From Xanthomonas hydrangeae (GTDB lineage: Bacteria; Pseudomonadota; Gammaproteobacteria; Xanthomonadales; Xanthomonadaceae), in the NCBI GenBank assembly GCA_905142475.1, contig LR990730.1:2356001-2420000 (forward strand): a DNA stretch of 64,000 nt, in the 5' to 3' direction. The number at the start of each line of letters is the position of its first letter. The first letter of the stretch is position 1. A program made the position numbers and the translations under genes. The notes under the pieces were generated by a model. It made no database searches. It worked only from the letters and a program-made list of their open reading frames with translations, and had not been told where the DNA came from. This document shows, piece after piece, positions 1 through 9,036 of the stretch.

Positions 1-50
1 TAGTTTTGCTAGCCGCTCTTGGTCCCGGCTGACTGCGTGCGGACATCGCA

Positions 51-257
51 GTGGCATCACTCGCCCTGACCGGCGTTGCCGTGCGGACGGCGGTTGTTTT
101 CTTTATCTATCTGCAAGTCCTTCTGGCCCGGGCGCTGCTTGGCCGCCTCATCGTGCTGACGGTCCTGCTGGCTTTCGGCAGCGCCATGCTGATTCTCTGT
201 GACGTTGTCGGGCTGTTTCTGCTCATTGCTCATGGCGTGCGTGTCCAGGGTGAATGA
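51..257 (+). CDS. possible small hydrophobic protein, 68 aa
   Basis: A GTG-initiated frame of 68 codons whose product is almost entirely hydrophobic from residue 10 to 62, enough for two membrane segments. I recognise no family. It lies just after the first 20 bases of the window, which resemble the end of a dispersed repeat (a TTTTG-TAGCCGCTC end also seen near 36310 and, inverted, near 49350). No clear Shine-Dalgarno is visible. It could equally be an accidental frame in GC-rich DNA. Confidence 0.25.
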   Translation: MASLALTGVAVRTAVVFFIYLQVLLARALLGRLIVLTVLLAFGSAMLILCDVVGLFLLIAHGVRVQGE

Positions 258-384
258 AGAAACGGACGTTAGCGCGCGCGGTGTGATCCTGGCGGCATGG
301 TTCCGTTGTCATGGCTGCGCACGCTCAAAAGTCCAGCTCGACGCCGAGTGAGTAACCCGAATGCCGCCAAGCCCGCGACAAACA

Positions 385-418
385 AAAAATCCCCGGCAAC
401 CAGTGGTTCCCGAGGATT
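385..418 (-). terminator. intrinsic terminator downstream of tRNA-Ala
   Basis: Read on the minus strand, about 15 bases after the tRNA 3' end, a GC-rich hairpin (AATCC-CGG arm, GAACCA/GGTT inner arm) is followed by a run of six T. This is the classic arrangement for a rho-independent terminator ending the tRNA transcript. Confidence 0.7.
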
Positions 419-431
419 CTTTGAAAAACAA

Positions 432-507
432 TGGTGGAGCGGAAGGGGATCGAACCCTCGACCTTCGCGATGCGAACGCGACGCTCTCCCAGCTGAGCTA
501 CCGCCCC
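432..507 (-). tRNA. tRNA-Ala (anticodon CGC)
   Basis: On the minus strand the 76-nt sequence folds as a standard cloverleaf. The acceptor stem GGGGCGG pairs with CCGCTCC, including one G-T pair. The D arm is GCTC-AGCTGGGA-GAGC, the anticodon stem TCGCG/CGCGA carries loop TTCGCAT (anticodon CGC, reading GCG alanine codons), and the T arm is GAGGG-TTCGATC-CCCTT. The discriminator is A, and the 3' CCA is encoded in the DNA. A terminator follows directly downstream. Confidence 0.97.
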
Positions 508-612
508 ACGTGCTTTGGATTCTAACCATATGCCGCGCGGTTCGCCAAGCGCTGGCTTGCGGTGTCGGACCGCACCGTCAAGGATGCGATCCGGATCAAT
601 GACGCGCTGCAA

Positions 613-1014
613 TCACTCGCCGATCAGCGGGAACTTGAGGTCCGGGTTCTTGGCCTTCCATTCCTTGTACGACACCGAGCCTTCCCATGCAGCAAAGGCC
701 TTGGGGGTGCGGCCGCGTCCGGACCAGGTTTCGCCGGTGTGTGGCAGTTCGTACTTCGGCTTGACTTCGCTACGGCCGCTCTTGACCACTTCCTTGCGTG
801 CGGTGCTGGTGCCCAGGTAGCCGGCGATATCGTTGCGCTGCTTGGTGTTGAAGTGGCCGGCGAACTGTTCGAGCAGCGAGACGATGGTGGCATGTGCAGA
901 AGATGCCTCGCTGGCGCGCTCGGTCTTTTCCTGTTCTTCCAGCTTCTGCAGTTCCTCCAGCAGCTTGGCTTTGGCTTGTGCGATGGAATCCAGTTTCGAA
1001 GTGGTATTGCTCAC
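613..1014 (-). CDS. H-NS family nucleoid-associated protein
   Basis: 133 aa. Residues 1-60 form an alpha-helical, charged coiled-coil (SKLDSIAQAKAKLLEELQK) typical of H-NS dimerisation regions. The C-terminus carries the DNA-binding core motif TWSGRGRTPKAFAAW near residues 95-110, matching the TW-GRGR-P signature of H-NS proteins. The family binds curved, AT-rich DNA in the minor groove and silences horizontally acquired or virulence genes. The start is GTG at 1014, because the helix begins there and upstream in-frame sequence is not protein-like. Xanthomonas carries several such paralogues (the Xrv proteins); I cannot say which one this is. The gene is monocistronic, followed by the tRNA-Ala gene on the same strand. 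Confidence 0.88.
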   Translation of the reverse strand: MSNTTSKLDSIAQAKAKLLEELQKLEEQEKTERASEASSAHATIVSLLEQFAGHFNTKQRNDIAGYLGTSTARKEVVKSGRSEVKPKYELPHTGETWSGRGRTPKAFAAWEGSVSYKEWKAKNPDLKFPLIGE

Positions 1015-1250
1015 AGAGGTATGGCCTCGGAATAAAAGTAGTGGAGACGCCGCCCGGAGGGCGCGCGTCATTATGGCATGCGGCCCGGGGGCGGCCGCTG
1101 CGTGTTCGGGGCTCGCACATGCCGTGAAAAAGCCTGTCACGGGGCCTGTGTGGCCGGTTTTTTCGGTAGGTCACGGGGGGCTGCCCAGCGTCTGGATGTG
1201 CAGCAAACCCGGCCGTTACGATACAGCAGCGGGCAGCGCGATGATTGCGA

Positions 1251-2345
1251 TCACTGCGCGGTGGCGTCATCCAGCAGCGGCAGCACTTGCGCCTCCAGCA
1301 CCTCGCGGCGCCATTGGCCGAGCGGGGCCGGCCAGCTGTGTTGTTCGATCAGGCTCTCCAGATGCCGACGCGAGGCCAGGATGCCGTCCGGCAGGCCCAG
1401 TTCGCGGCTGCGCTGGGCCACCGCGTCCTGCAGGCGCTTGAGCACGGCCTTGCTGCCGTCGGTGGCCGCCTGCGCCAGCGGCGCGTGGTCCTCGTCCGGC
1501 AGCGGTGTGTTGAGCGCGTCCCACACTGCGGCGGCAAGCTTGCGCGGCGCCTTGGGGAATTTGTCGAACTGGTGCAGCAGTGCATCCAGATCGTCGGGCG
1601 GAAAACGCGCCAGCTGGCTGGCCAGTTCGTTGTCCAGGATCCAGCTGCGCGGGCGGTCGCTCTGGCGCGCCTGCAGATCGCGCCAGCGCAGCAGCCGCAG
1701 CAACCGACGCTGCGCGGCAGGTTCCAAGAATTGCGCGGTGCGCAGGCTCACATGCGGCCAACGCTCGCCATCGTCGTGCTCCACCGTGGCGAGCAGGCGC
1801 TCGGCGTCTTCGGCCAGCCAGCCCAGGCGGTCCTGCTCGGTCAGACGGCGGCTGAGTTCGTCATGAATTGCAAACAGATAGCGCACATCGTCGGCGGCGT
1901 ATTCCAGCTGTGCGGGCGAGAGCGGGCGGCGCATCCAGTCCGAGCGCGTCTCGCCCTTGGTCAGCAAGGTGCCGGTCACTTCCTGCACCAGCTTCTGATA
2001 GCCCATGCCACCGCCGACACCGGCCAGCGCAGCGGCGATCTGGGTATCGAACAACGGCCGCGGCAACACCCCGCAGGCGCATTTGAAGGTGACCAGATCT
2101 TCGCTGGCGCTGTGCATCACCTTGACGATATCGGTGGCGGTCAACCACTCCCCGAGCGCCGCGTTCATGCCCGGAATCAGCGGGTCGATCAGCAGGATCT
2201 CCTCGCCGATGGCCATCTGCACCAGCGCCAGTTGCGGCCAGTAGGTGCGTTCGCGAATGAATTCGGTGTCCAGGCCAATGCGGGACGGACGCGCTGCGTG
2301 CAGGCGTTGCGTCAGCTCGGAGGGGTGGGTGATCCAATGGGGCAC
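1251..2345 (-). CDS. rnd: ribonuclease D
   Basis: 364 aa, close to the 375 aa of E. coli RNase D, a 3'-5' exoribonuclease that trims tRNA precursors. The N-terminal DEDD exonuclease domain shows all four acidic metal-binding positions: D26 and E28 in GLDTEFIRERTYW, the Asp in HSASEDLVTF, and the AADDVRYL motif near residue 155 that supplies exo III. The second half fits the HRDC helicase/RNase D C-terminal region (REL-LPDGILASRRHLESL). The start is taken as GTG at 2345 (VPHWITHP), because upstream in-frame sequence is unrelated. It is divergent from the lipoprotein gene at 2443, with about 97 bp between them. Confidence 0.93.
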   Translation of the reverse strand: MPHWITHPSELTQRLHAARPSRIGLDTEFIRERTYWPQLALVQMAIGEEILLIDPLIPGMNAALGEWLTATDIVKVMHSASEDLVTFKCACGVLPRPLFDTQIAAALAGVGGGMGYQKLVQEVTGTLLTKGETRSDWMRRPLSPAQLEYAADDVRYLFAIHDELSRRLTEQDRLGWLAEDAERLLATVEHDDGERWPHVSLRTAQFLEPAAQRRLLRLLRWRDLQARQSDRPRSWILDNELASQLARFPPDDLDALLHQFDKFPKAPRKLAAAVWDALNTPLPDEDHAPLAQAATDGSKAVLKRLQDAVAQRSRELGLPDGILASRRHLESLIEQHSWPAPLGQWRREVLEAQVLPLLDDATAQ

Positions 2346-2442
2346 GTGATTTCCGTCGACAGCGAGGGTTTGCGCAGAACGCGCAGAATAGCCTAACGTC
2401 GCGATCGCCTGTCGTGCGGCAGAGCACTGGAAGGAGCAGGTG

Positions 2443-4308
2443 GTGGGTGAGTGCGGTAACCGGATGGCAGCGTGGGGACTGGTCGCGCTAAGCCTGTGCG
2501 CCTGTTCGCGTGCACCCACGCCAGCGCCTGCCGCTGCGCCACAACCTGCAGCCGCGGCTGCGGCGCCGAGCAAGCCGAATGTCTCGATCAGTGGCGAAGA
2601 ATCCGCCGAGACCGTGGCGCAATGGCGCCCGCCGGCAGTGGACCTGGGCGACGAACCTTTGGCGCAGGCGCGCAAGCGTGCCGACCAGGCCTTGCAGGAA
2701 GATCGGCTGTTTCGCAGTGCCGACGATGCGATCCCGTTGTATCTGGCGATCCAGCAACGTGCCGACGGCAAGAATGCGGCCAGCCGTCGCGGGCTGGAGC
2801 AGGCGCGGCGCCGGTTGATCGAGCGCGGCGAGGACTTGATCGAACAGACCGAGCGCCAGGACGATGCGCTCGAACAGGCGCGTGAGCTGGCCATCGTGGC
2901 CCTGGCGCTGGCGCCGCAGGATCCCAAGGTGCGCGCGCTGCAGAGTGCGGTCGAGACCGCGCAGCGCGTGCTCGGCTTCAACCGTGCCGGCGAAGAAGAT
3001 CTGCGCGGTGGGCGGCTGGGCGAAGACGGCAATGGCGCGCTGGTGAATTTTCGCGATGCGGCCCGGCTGGACCCCGACAACCCACGCACGCGGCAGGGAC
3101 TTGCGGCCGTGGAAAGCGGCTTGCTGGCACGTGCCGAGCAGGCTGCCGAGGCAGGCGATTTCATCGCTGCGCGTTACTGGTTGCAGATGGCCGGGCAGGT
3201 GCGCGAGCGCGCGCCGACCATTGCCGATGCACGGGCACGCGTGGAGCGCATGCGCCACGCACAGATCGCCGCTTTGCACGATGCCGGCCTGCACGATCTG
3301 AACTCGCCGCGGGGGCTAAAGCCGGCCGGCGAAAAATTGGCCGAAGTGTTGCGCATCGCCGACCCGGGCGACCCGGTGGCCGGCGATCTGCGTCGTCGTC
3401 TGGAACTGGCCACCCATTACGGCAGTTTTCGCCCCGGGCAGGTGTTCACCGATGGGCTCAAGGTCGGCGGGCGCGGGCCGCAGATGATCGTGGTGCCGCA
3501 TGGCGCGTTCCAGATGGGCGCAGGCGACGCCGAGCCAGGGGCGTCCGACAACGAGCGCCCCGCGCATTACGTGCGCTTCGCTCGGGGTTTTGCGCTGTCG
3601 ATCACCGAAGTGACCGTCGCCGAGTTTCGTCAATTCATCGAGGCGACCGGCGCCCGCCCGCGTGCCACCCGACGCGGGCACTCGGTGGTGTACGACGAGC
3701 GCAGCGGCAACTTCATCCGCCGCAGCGGGGTGGATTGGCAATCCGACTACAACGGCGCGCAGGCCGCGCCCAACAGCCCGGTGATGCACGTCAGCATCCG
3801 CGACGCCGAGGCCTATGCGAGCTGGTTGTCGGAACAGACCGGCCGCCATTACCACGTGCCCAGCGAGGCCGAGTTCGAATACGCGGTGCGCGCCGGCACC
3901 ACCGGGCGTTATCCGTGGGGCAATGTCGGCTCGCCGCCGCTGGATGCGGGCAATTTCACCGGCGGCAACGATGTCTCGCGCAGTGGCCGGCACTGGAACA
4001 ACGGCTTCGTCGGCTATGGCGACGGTTTCTGGGGGCCGGCGCCGGTGGGCAGCTTTCGCGCCAATGCCTGGGGCCTGCACGACATGGGCGGCAATCTGAG
4101 CGAGTGGGTGGCCGACTGCTGGCATGCCAGCTACCGGCGCGCGCCGGCCGACGGTGCCGCGTGGTTCAACCCCGGTTGCCGGCAGCGCATGATCCGCGGC
4201 GGCAGCTGGGCCAATTCCCCGCAGCAGACGCGCGCGGCCTGGCGGCAGTCGCAGGACTCCGACAGCACCAGCGCGCGCATCGGTTTCCGCGTGGCGCGCG
4301 GCATCTAG
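2443..4308 (+). CDS. formylglycine-enzyme-like (SUMF1 domain) lipoprotein
   Basis: 621 aa. A lipoprotein-type signal (WGLVALSLCACSR) is followed by an Ala/Pro-rich linker, then a helical repeat-like region (about residues 70-330, spaced LAQARK / ALDQARELA helices reminiscent of TPR-like arms). The C-terminal FGE-sulfatase fold (about 345-620) shows PHGAFQMGAG, SITEVTVAEF, PVMHVSIRDAEAYASW, YPWGN, GNLSEWVADCW, IRGGSW and IGFRVAR. The GGSW segment lacks the cysteines of genuine copper formylglycine-generating enzymes, so sulfatase activation is unlikely; a periplasmic binding or maturation role is inferred. AAGGAG at 2431-2436 best fits the GTG at 2443 (6-nt spacer) rather than GTG 2440 or ATG 2464. 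Confidence 0.85.
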   Translation: MGECGNRMAAWGLVALSLCACSRAPTPAPAAAPQPAAAAAAPSKPNVSISGEESAETVAQWRPPAVDLGDEPLAQARKRADQALQEDRLFRSADDAIPLYLAIQQRADGKNAASRRGLEQARRRLIERGEDLIEQTERQDDALEQARELAIVALALAPQDPKVRALQSAVETAQRVLGFNRAGEEDLRGGRLGEDGNGALVNFRDAARLDPDNPRTRQGLAAVESGLLARAEQAAEAGDFIAARYWLQMAGQVRERAPTIADARARVERMRHAQIAALHDAGLHDLNSPRGLKPAGEKLAEVLRIADPGDPVAGDLRRRLELATHYGSFRPGQVFTDGLKVGGRGPQMIVVPHGAFQMGAGDAEPGASDNERPAHYVRFARGFALSITEVTVAEFRQFIEATGARPRATRRGHSVVYDERSGNFIRRSGVDWQSDYNGAQAAPNSPVMHVSIRDAEAYASWLSEQTGRHYHVPSEAEFEYAVRAGTTGRYPWGNVGSPPLDAGNFTGGNDVSRSGRHWNNGFVGYGDGFWGPAPVGSFRANAWGLHDMGGNLSEWVADCWHASYRRAPADGAAWFNPGCRQRMIRGGSWANSPQQTRAAWRQSQDSDSTSARIGFRVARGI

Positions 4309-4569
4309 GGCGGCGGTCCGGGCGGCATGCCTGTCGCCGCCAAGGGTGTGATCGCAGCAGCGCAGATCGACGTTTTTGGCGCCGGTCGGGGTGCGATTGC
4401 CGCGCGCCGGATGTAGTTTCCCGGTGAGCACCGGTCCGGTGTTGTTCACGGCTGTCCACCTGTCCCCCGGTGTGCAGGCTTAACCCCAGCGAACAGCCTC
4501 CGAACCGCTCCGGAACCCACTGGCGTTCGCTGCGGTCTGCAGTGCCAGCACTTCTGAAGGATGGCTGCG

Positions 4570-5823
4570 ATGAACTGGGGAATCCGTTTGTTTCGTTGGG
4601 TGATCGCAGTGCTGCTGATCGGTGGCAGCGGCTACGCGGTAGCGCGGCATCTCCAGGATGGAAATACTGCCGGGCATTACGGATCGGTCGAAGTGGTGCG
4701 CCCCGAGGGCACGCCCAAGGCGATGGTGGTGCTGTTGCCCGACAGCGGCCATCCCCAGGACGGCCAGCGGCTTGCCGGGATGTTGAGCAACGACGGCGCG
4801 TTGGTCGCGGTGATCGATACCGCCAGCTACCGCGAACGTGTGCGGTCTCACCGCGCCGCCTGCAGCTCGCTGGCCGACGATGCCGAGCGGCTGGGCAAGA
4901 AGTTGCTGCGCGCCGAGCACGTGGATGCGTTCCTGCCGCCGGTGCTGGTGGGGCAGGGCGATGGTGCGGTGCTGGCACGCCAGGCGATGGCCTCAGCGGC
5001 GCCGGACGTGCTCGGGGGCGCGGTTGTTGCCGATGGCGGCGCCAGCGATGTCGGCCTGGCCTGCTCACGCGATGTGCCCGATGCGAATCAGGGCTTTCTT
5101 GATGATCTGGTCGACGACGCCAAGCCGATGCAGATTGCCGCCGCAACCCTTGGCCATTTCCAGGCAGCGCAGGCGCAAGGCGTGGGCGATCTGCCGTTGG
5201 TGGAACTGCATGCGCCCGGCAGCGACCGCCTGGTGGTGATGCTGTCCGGCGATGGTGGTTGGCGCGAGCTGGACAAAGGCATCGCCGCGCAGTTGCAGCA
5301 GCAGGGCGTGTCGGTGGTGGGCTGGAACAGCCTGCGCTACTTCTGGGGCAGCCGCACGCCGCAGCAGGTCGGGGCGGATCTGGATCGGGTGATCGCAACC
5401 TATCGGCAGCGCTGGCATATCCAACACGTCGCCTTGGTGGGCTACTCGTTCGGCGCCGACGTGTTGCCGTTCGCCTATCCTGAGCTGTCGCCGCAGCAGC
5501 GTGCCTCGGTGCAATTCGTCAGCTTGCTCGGCCTTGGTCACCAGGCCGATTTCAAGGTGCGCGTCGGCGGCTGGCTGGGGTGGCACAACGATGCCGAGCG
5601 CGATGTGGAACCGGCGATCCAGTCGCTGGACGCGCATCGCCTGCAATGCATCTACGGCAATCAGGAAAAGGACACGCTGTGCCCTGAGTTACGCGCACGC
5701 GGTGTCGAGGTGGTTGCGCGCCCGGGTGGTCATCACTTCGACCATGATCCTGCGGTGCTGGCCGAAGTGTTGCTGCAAGGCTGGCAGCATGCGGTGCAGA
5801 CGTCCACGCCCAGCCGTGGTTGA
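4570..5823 (+). CDS. AcvB/VirJ-family alpha/beta hydrolase (probable lysyl-phosphatidylglycerol hydrolase)
   Basis: 417 aa. A single N-terminal membrane segment (FRWVIAVLLIGGSGYAV) points to a periplasmic protein. The C-terminal VirJ domain carries MLSGDGGWRELDKGIA, the nucleophile elbow GYSFGAD (about residue 291), the Asp/His region and the closing GGHHFDHD motif. The family includes Agrobacterium AcvB, which hydrolyses lysyl-phosphatidylglycerol in the envelope and supports virulence and acid tolerance. The exact substrate here is inferred from family only; no mprF-like lysyl-PG synthase gene is adjacent. ATG 4570 is preferred over ATG 4561 because GAAGG at 4556-4560 abuts the first but lies 9 nt from the second. 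Confidence 0.85.
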   Translation: MNWGIRLFRWVIAVLLIGGSGYAVARHLQDGNTAGHYGSVEVVRPEGTPKAMVVLLPDSGHPQDGQRLAGMLSNDGALVAVIDTASYRERVRSHRAACSSLADDAERLGKKLLRAEHVDAFLPPVLVGQGDGAVLARQAMASAAPDVLGGAVVADGGASDVGLACSRDVPDANQGFLDDLVDDAKPMQIAAATLGHFQAAQAQGVGDLPLVELHAPGSDRLVVMLSGDGGWRELDKGIAAQLQQQGVSVVGWNSLRYFWGSRTPQQVGADLDRVIATYRQRWHIQHVALVGYSFGADVLPFAYPELSPQQRASVQFVSLLGLGHQADFKVRVGGWLGWHNDAERDVEPAIQSLDAHRLQCIYGNQEKDTLCPELRARGVEVVARPGGHHFDHDPAVLAEVLLQGWQHAVQTSTPSRG

Positions 5824-5869
5824 GGGGCGGCGCGACCAACAGCACACGACCGAGTCGCCAGGTGCGATG

Positions 5870-5974
5870 CCCTTACCGCTTGCGGGACCCTTGGCGGCAT
5901 CGGGATGCCGCCAAGGATTCTCCATGACTGATTCACGGCGTGTCCCGCGAGCAGTGAGGGCCTTGCGCTCTCGA
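5870..5974. repeat. palindromic intergenic repeat (variant copy)
   Basis: An inverted-repeat unit with arms CCTTACCGCTTGCGGGAC and GTCCCGCGAGCAGTGAGGG enclosing an inner hairpin CTTGGCGGCATC-GATGCCGCCAAG. It is a diverged member of the family also seen near 6100, 21400, 22810, 36000, 49560 and 49820, here in the same orientation as the copy near 49820. No gene is visible within it. Confidence 0.75.
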
Positions 5975-6029
5975 CGCGCTGAACTTTTGAACCAGGCATT
6001 TGATGCATCTCGACGACGCTGCGACGCGA

Positions 6030-6157
6030 ATTCTCGTTTGGCCTGGAGTGATCGAACACCTTGGATACATCGGGTGTAGAGCGGCTGATCTGCGGCTTGG
6101 TTGCAGGGCCCTTGCCCGCCCACCATCGCGGGACACGCCGCAAGTACGTCCGTGTAG
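6030..6157. repeat. palindromic repeat, left part, interrupted by IS110 copy 1
   Basis: Conserved leader (GTAGAGCGGCTGATCTGCGG) followed by CCCTTGCCCGCCCACC and ATCGCGGGACACGCCGCAAG, ending GTCCGTGTAG. It matches the uninterrupted copies near 35925-36150 and 49485-49700 up to GTGTAG, where the insertion sequence begins. The other half of this repeat resumes at 7389. Confidence 0.85.
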
Positions 6158-6257
6158 CAACTGTGTTGTTGGAGGGGGTTCAGACCGTTGTGGAAGCCTG
6201 GCACGGGAACGCCGGCCGCTGGTCAGCAGCCGGCGGATCCATCGAGAGCATGGTCAC

Positions 6258-7193
<936 letters not shown>

Positions 7194-7206
7194 TTAGGCT
7201 TGAAGG

Positions 7207-7360
7207 GTCGAGAGCTCCCCTGCCTGCCCAGCCTTACGTCTACGAGTGGCCACTCTGGCAACCGTTCGGGCGATACAGGGGAGAAACCGGCGTGGGCACC
7301 CAGCTACACGACGATCGGTAACGATCCAGGCTCTCACGGTGGCCCACGCCGGCTCTCGAC
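7207..7360 (-). ncRNA. predicted IS110 bridge RNA, copy 1
   Basis: In the left-end noncoding region, same strand as the recombinase. A 9-bp closing stem (GTCGAGAGC 7352-7360 with GCTCTCGAC 7207-7215) encloses two hairpins. Target loop: an 11-bp stem 7342-7352/7287-7297 (CCGGCGTGGGC/GCCCACGCCGG), an upper hairpin GATCG-TTAC-CGATC, and between them the guides CGTGAGAGCCT (7328-7338) and CGTGTAG (7304-7310), which match the two halves of the insertion site. Donor loop: stem CTCCCCTG/CAGGGGAG (7276-7283/7215-7222) with ACGGTTGC and GTAAG segments matching the element's ends. The true 5' and 3' ends are not visible from sequence. Confidence 0.8.
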
Positions 7361-7388
7361 GCCCAAACTGCCAGAATCCGAACAGATA

Positions 7389-7455
7389 AGGCTCTTACGC
7401 GGCATCCATGCCGCGTAAGGTCCCGCGACGGTGGGCGGGCAAGGGCCAGTCGGGA
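7389..7455. repeat. palindromic repeat, right part, after IS110 copy 1
   Basis: Continues the repeat interrupted at 6157: inner hairpin TTACGCGGCATC-GATGCCGCGTAA type (7395-7418), then GTCCCGCGACGGTGGGCGG and GCAAGGGCCAGTCG. These outer arms pair with CCTTGCCCGCCCACC and CGCGGGAC left of the element. Confidence 0.85.
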
Positions 7456-7539
7456 AGGTCGGTGCGCATTGTTCAAGCAGCGCATGCCGCGCGGTTGTCC
7501 GATGACAGACGTTCTGATTAGTGCCTTTCTATTCGATCA

Positions 7540-7640
7540 ATGTCGCTGCCATTCTTCGATATCACTCCACGCGTCAACGAAGCCGAGGGTGCCAAACATG
7601 TTGCCGCCATCGACACAGCGTTCAAGAGGGTTTGTTCGCC
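7540..7640. repeat. dispersed repeat unit (type 2)
   Basis: Shares extended similarity with 36205-36315: a GTCGCTGCCATTC start, a variable middle, then CAACATGTTGCCGCCATCG / CAGCGTTC-AGAGGGTTTGTT. Here one base differs in CAAACATGTTGCCGCCATCG. It lies between the palindromic repeat and the 3' end of xseA. No coding frame in it looks real. Confidence 0.6.
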
Positions 7641-7644
7641 TCTA

Positions 7645-8982
7645 TTAGCCGTCGCCGGGCTCGACCCGCACCTCGATGCTGCCATCGGCCAGCTGCGCAC
7701 GCAGGCGCTCGCCGGGACTCACCGCGCCAGCGCTGCGCACCACGCTGCCATCGGTGGGGCGGGTCACGATGGCGTAGCCGCGCGCCACCGTGGCCAGCGG
7801 GCTGACCGCTTCCAGCGAGCGCGCAAGACCACGCAGCCGCAGTTGATCGTGTTGCAAACGTCGCTGCATGGCTGCCTGCGGATGCAAGGCTTGCAGGCGC
7901 TGCTGCAAGTTGGCCAGATCGCGTTGCGGGTTGTGCGCATGCAGGCGTGCCTGCCCACGTTGCACACGTGCCTGCAGCCGCTCCAGTACCTGGGTCATGC
8001 GTGCACGCAACTGGCGGCCGGCATCTTCCTGGCGGCGGTGCAGCAGTTGCAACCGCGCCTGCGGGCTGTGCGCACGCAGACGCAATGCAAGCCGATCGGC
8101 GCGCTGCATCGCGGTGCCCAGCACGTGTTGTTGCAGCTGGGCCATGCGCGCATGTGCACGCCGCACGCGGGCGACCAGCTCGCGTTGATCGGGCACCAGC
8201 AACTCGGCGGCCACCGAGGGCGTAGGCGCACGCACATCGGCAACGAAGTCGCTCAGGCTGAAGTCGGTCTCGTGGCCAACCGCCGACACCACCGGTGTCT
8301 GCGCGGCGGCAATTGCGCGGGCCAGGCGCTCGTCGTTGAACGCCCACAGATCTTCCAGTGAGCCGCCGCCGCGGGTAATCAGAATGACGTCGTAGCGCCC
8401 GGAGGCGTCTGCGCGCTGCAGCAGCGAGGTGATCTGCGCGGCGGCGCTGTCGCCCTGCACCAGCGAGGGCAGCAGGTCCACTTCCAGCAGCGGGAAACGT
8501 CGCGCCAGCACGCTGAGCACATCACGCACTGCTGCGCCGCTGGGTGAGGTAATCACCGCCAACCGCCGCACATGCGCCGGCAACGGCTGCTTGCGCTCGG
8601 CATCGAACAAACCTTCGGCGGCCAGGCGCGCGCGCAGCTCGTCGAAGGCGCGGCGCAAGGCGCCTTCGCCGGCTTCTTCCATGTGGTCGAGCACCAGCTG
8701 GTAGTCGCCGCGCGCTTCGTACAGGGTGAGACGTCCGCGTGCGAGCACGCGCAGGCCTTCGCGTGGCTGGAACTTCAGCCAGGTGCTCTTGGGCTTGAAC
8801 ATCGCGCAACGGATCTGCGCACGTGCGTCCTTGAGCGTGAAATACAGATGGCCCGAAGAGGGGCGCGTGACGCTGCTCAGCTCTGCTTCCACCCAGACCA
8901 GCGGGAAGCTGCCTTCCAGCAGATCGCGCGCCAGCGTGTTGAGCTGGCTGGGGGTGAGGATCTGTTCGTTGCGGTCGGCCAT
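7645..8982 (-). CDS. xseA: exodeoxyribonuclease VII large subunit
   Basis: 445 aa, typical length for XseA. Order of parts: N-terminal OB-fold nucleic-acid-binding domain (residues 1-100, [20 protein letters not shown]), catalytic core (about 125-320) with the family signatures [29 protein letters not shown] and [15 protein letters not shown], then a long Gln/Arg/Leu-rich coiled coil (about 280-390) that binds the small subunit, and a short C-terminal segment ([16 protein letters not shown]). With XseB it degrades single-stranded DNA to short acid-soluble oligonucleotides. xseB is not adjacent. The gene sits between the IS110-bearing repeat and queG. Confidence 0.97.
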   Translation of the reverse strand: MADRNEQILTPSQLNTLARDLLEGSFPLVWVEAELSSVTRPSSGHLYFTLKDARAQIRCAMFKPKSTWLKFQPREGLRVLARGRLTLYEARGDYQLVLDHMEEAGEGALRRAFDELRARLAAEGLFDAERKQPLPAHVRRLAVITSPSGAAVRDVLSVLARRFPLLEVDLLPSLVQGDSAAAQITSLLQRADASGRYDVILITRGGGSLEDLWAFNDERLARAIAAAQTPVVSAVGHETDFSLSDFVADVRAPTPSVAAELLVPDQRELVARVRRAHARMAQLQQHVLGTAMQRADRLALRLRAHSPQARLQLLHRRQEDAGRQLRARMTQVLERLQARVQRGQARLHAHNPQRDLANLQQRLQALHPQAAMQRRLQHDQLRLRGLARSLEAVSPLATVARGYAIVTRPTDGSVVRSAGAVSPGERLRAQLADGSIEVRVEPGDG

Positions 8983-9036
8983 CGCGGCATTATCCCGTAG
9001 CGGCGATGCGCATGTGTGAGTGCATCATGCGGACGC

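Noticed and set aside
3316..4449. Long minus-strand frames opposite the SUMF1 lipoprotein (377 codons) and opposite other genes such as 9016-10128 and 23313-24098
   Set aside because: They mirror real genes in the other strand, are Arg/His/Ala-rich without motifs, and have no ribosome-binding sites.
4309..4569. Possible small genes between the SUMF1 lipoprotein and the AcvB-like gene
   Set aside because: 261 bp with no frame showing a ribosome-binding site or recognisable product; read as leader and intergenic DNA.
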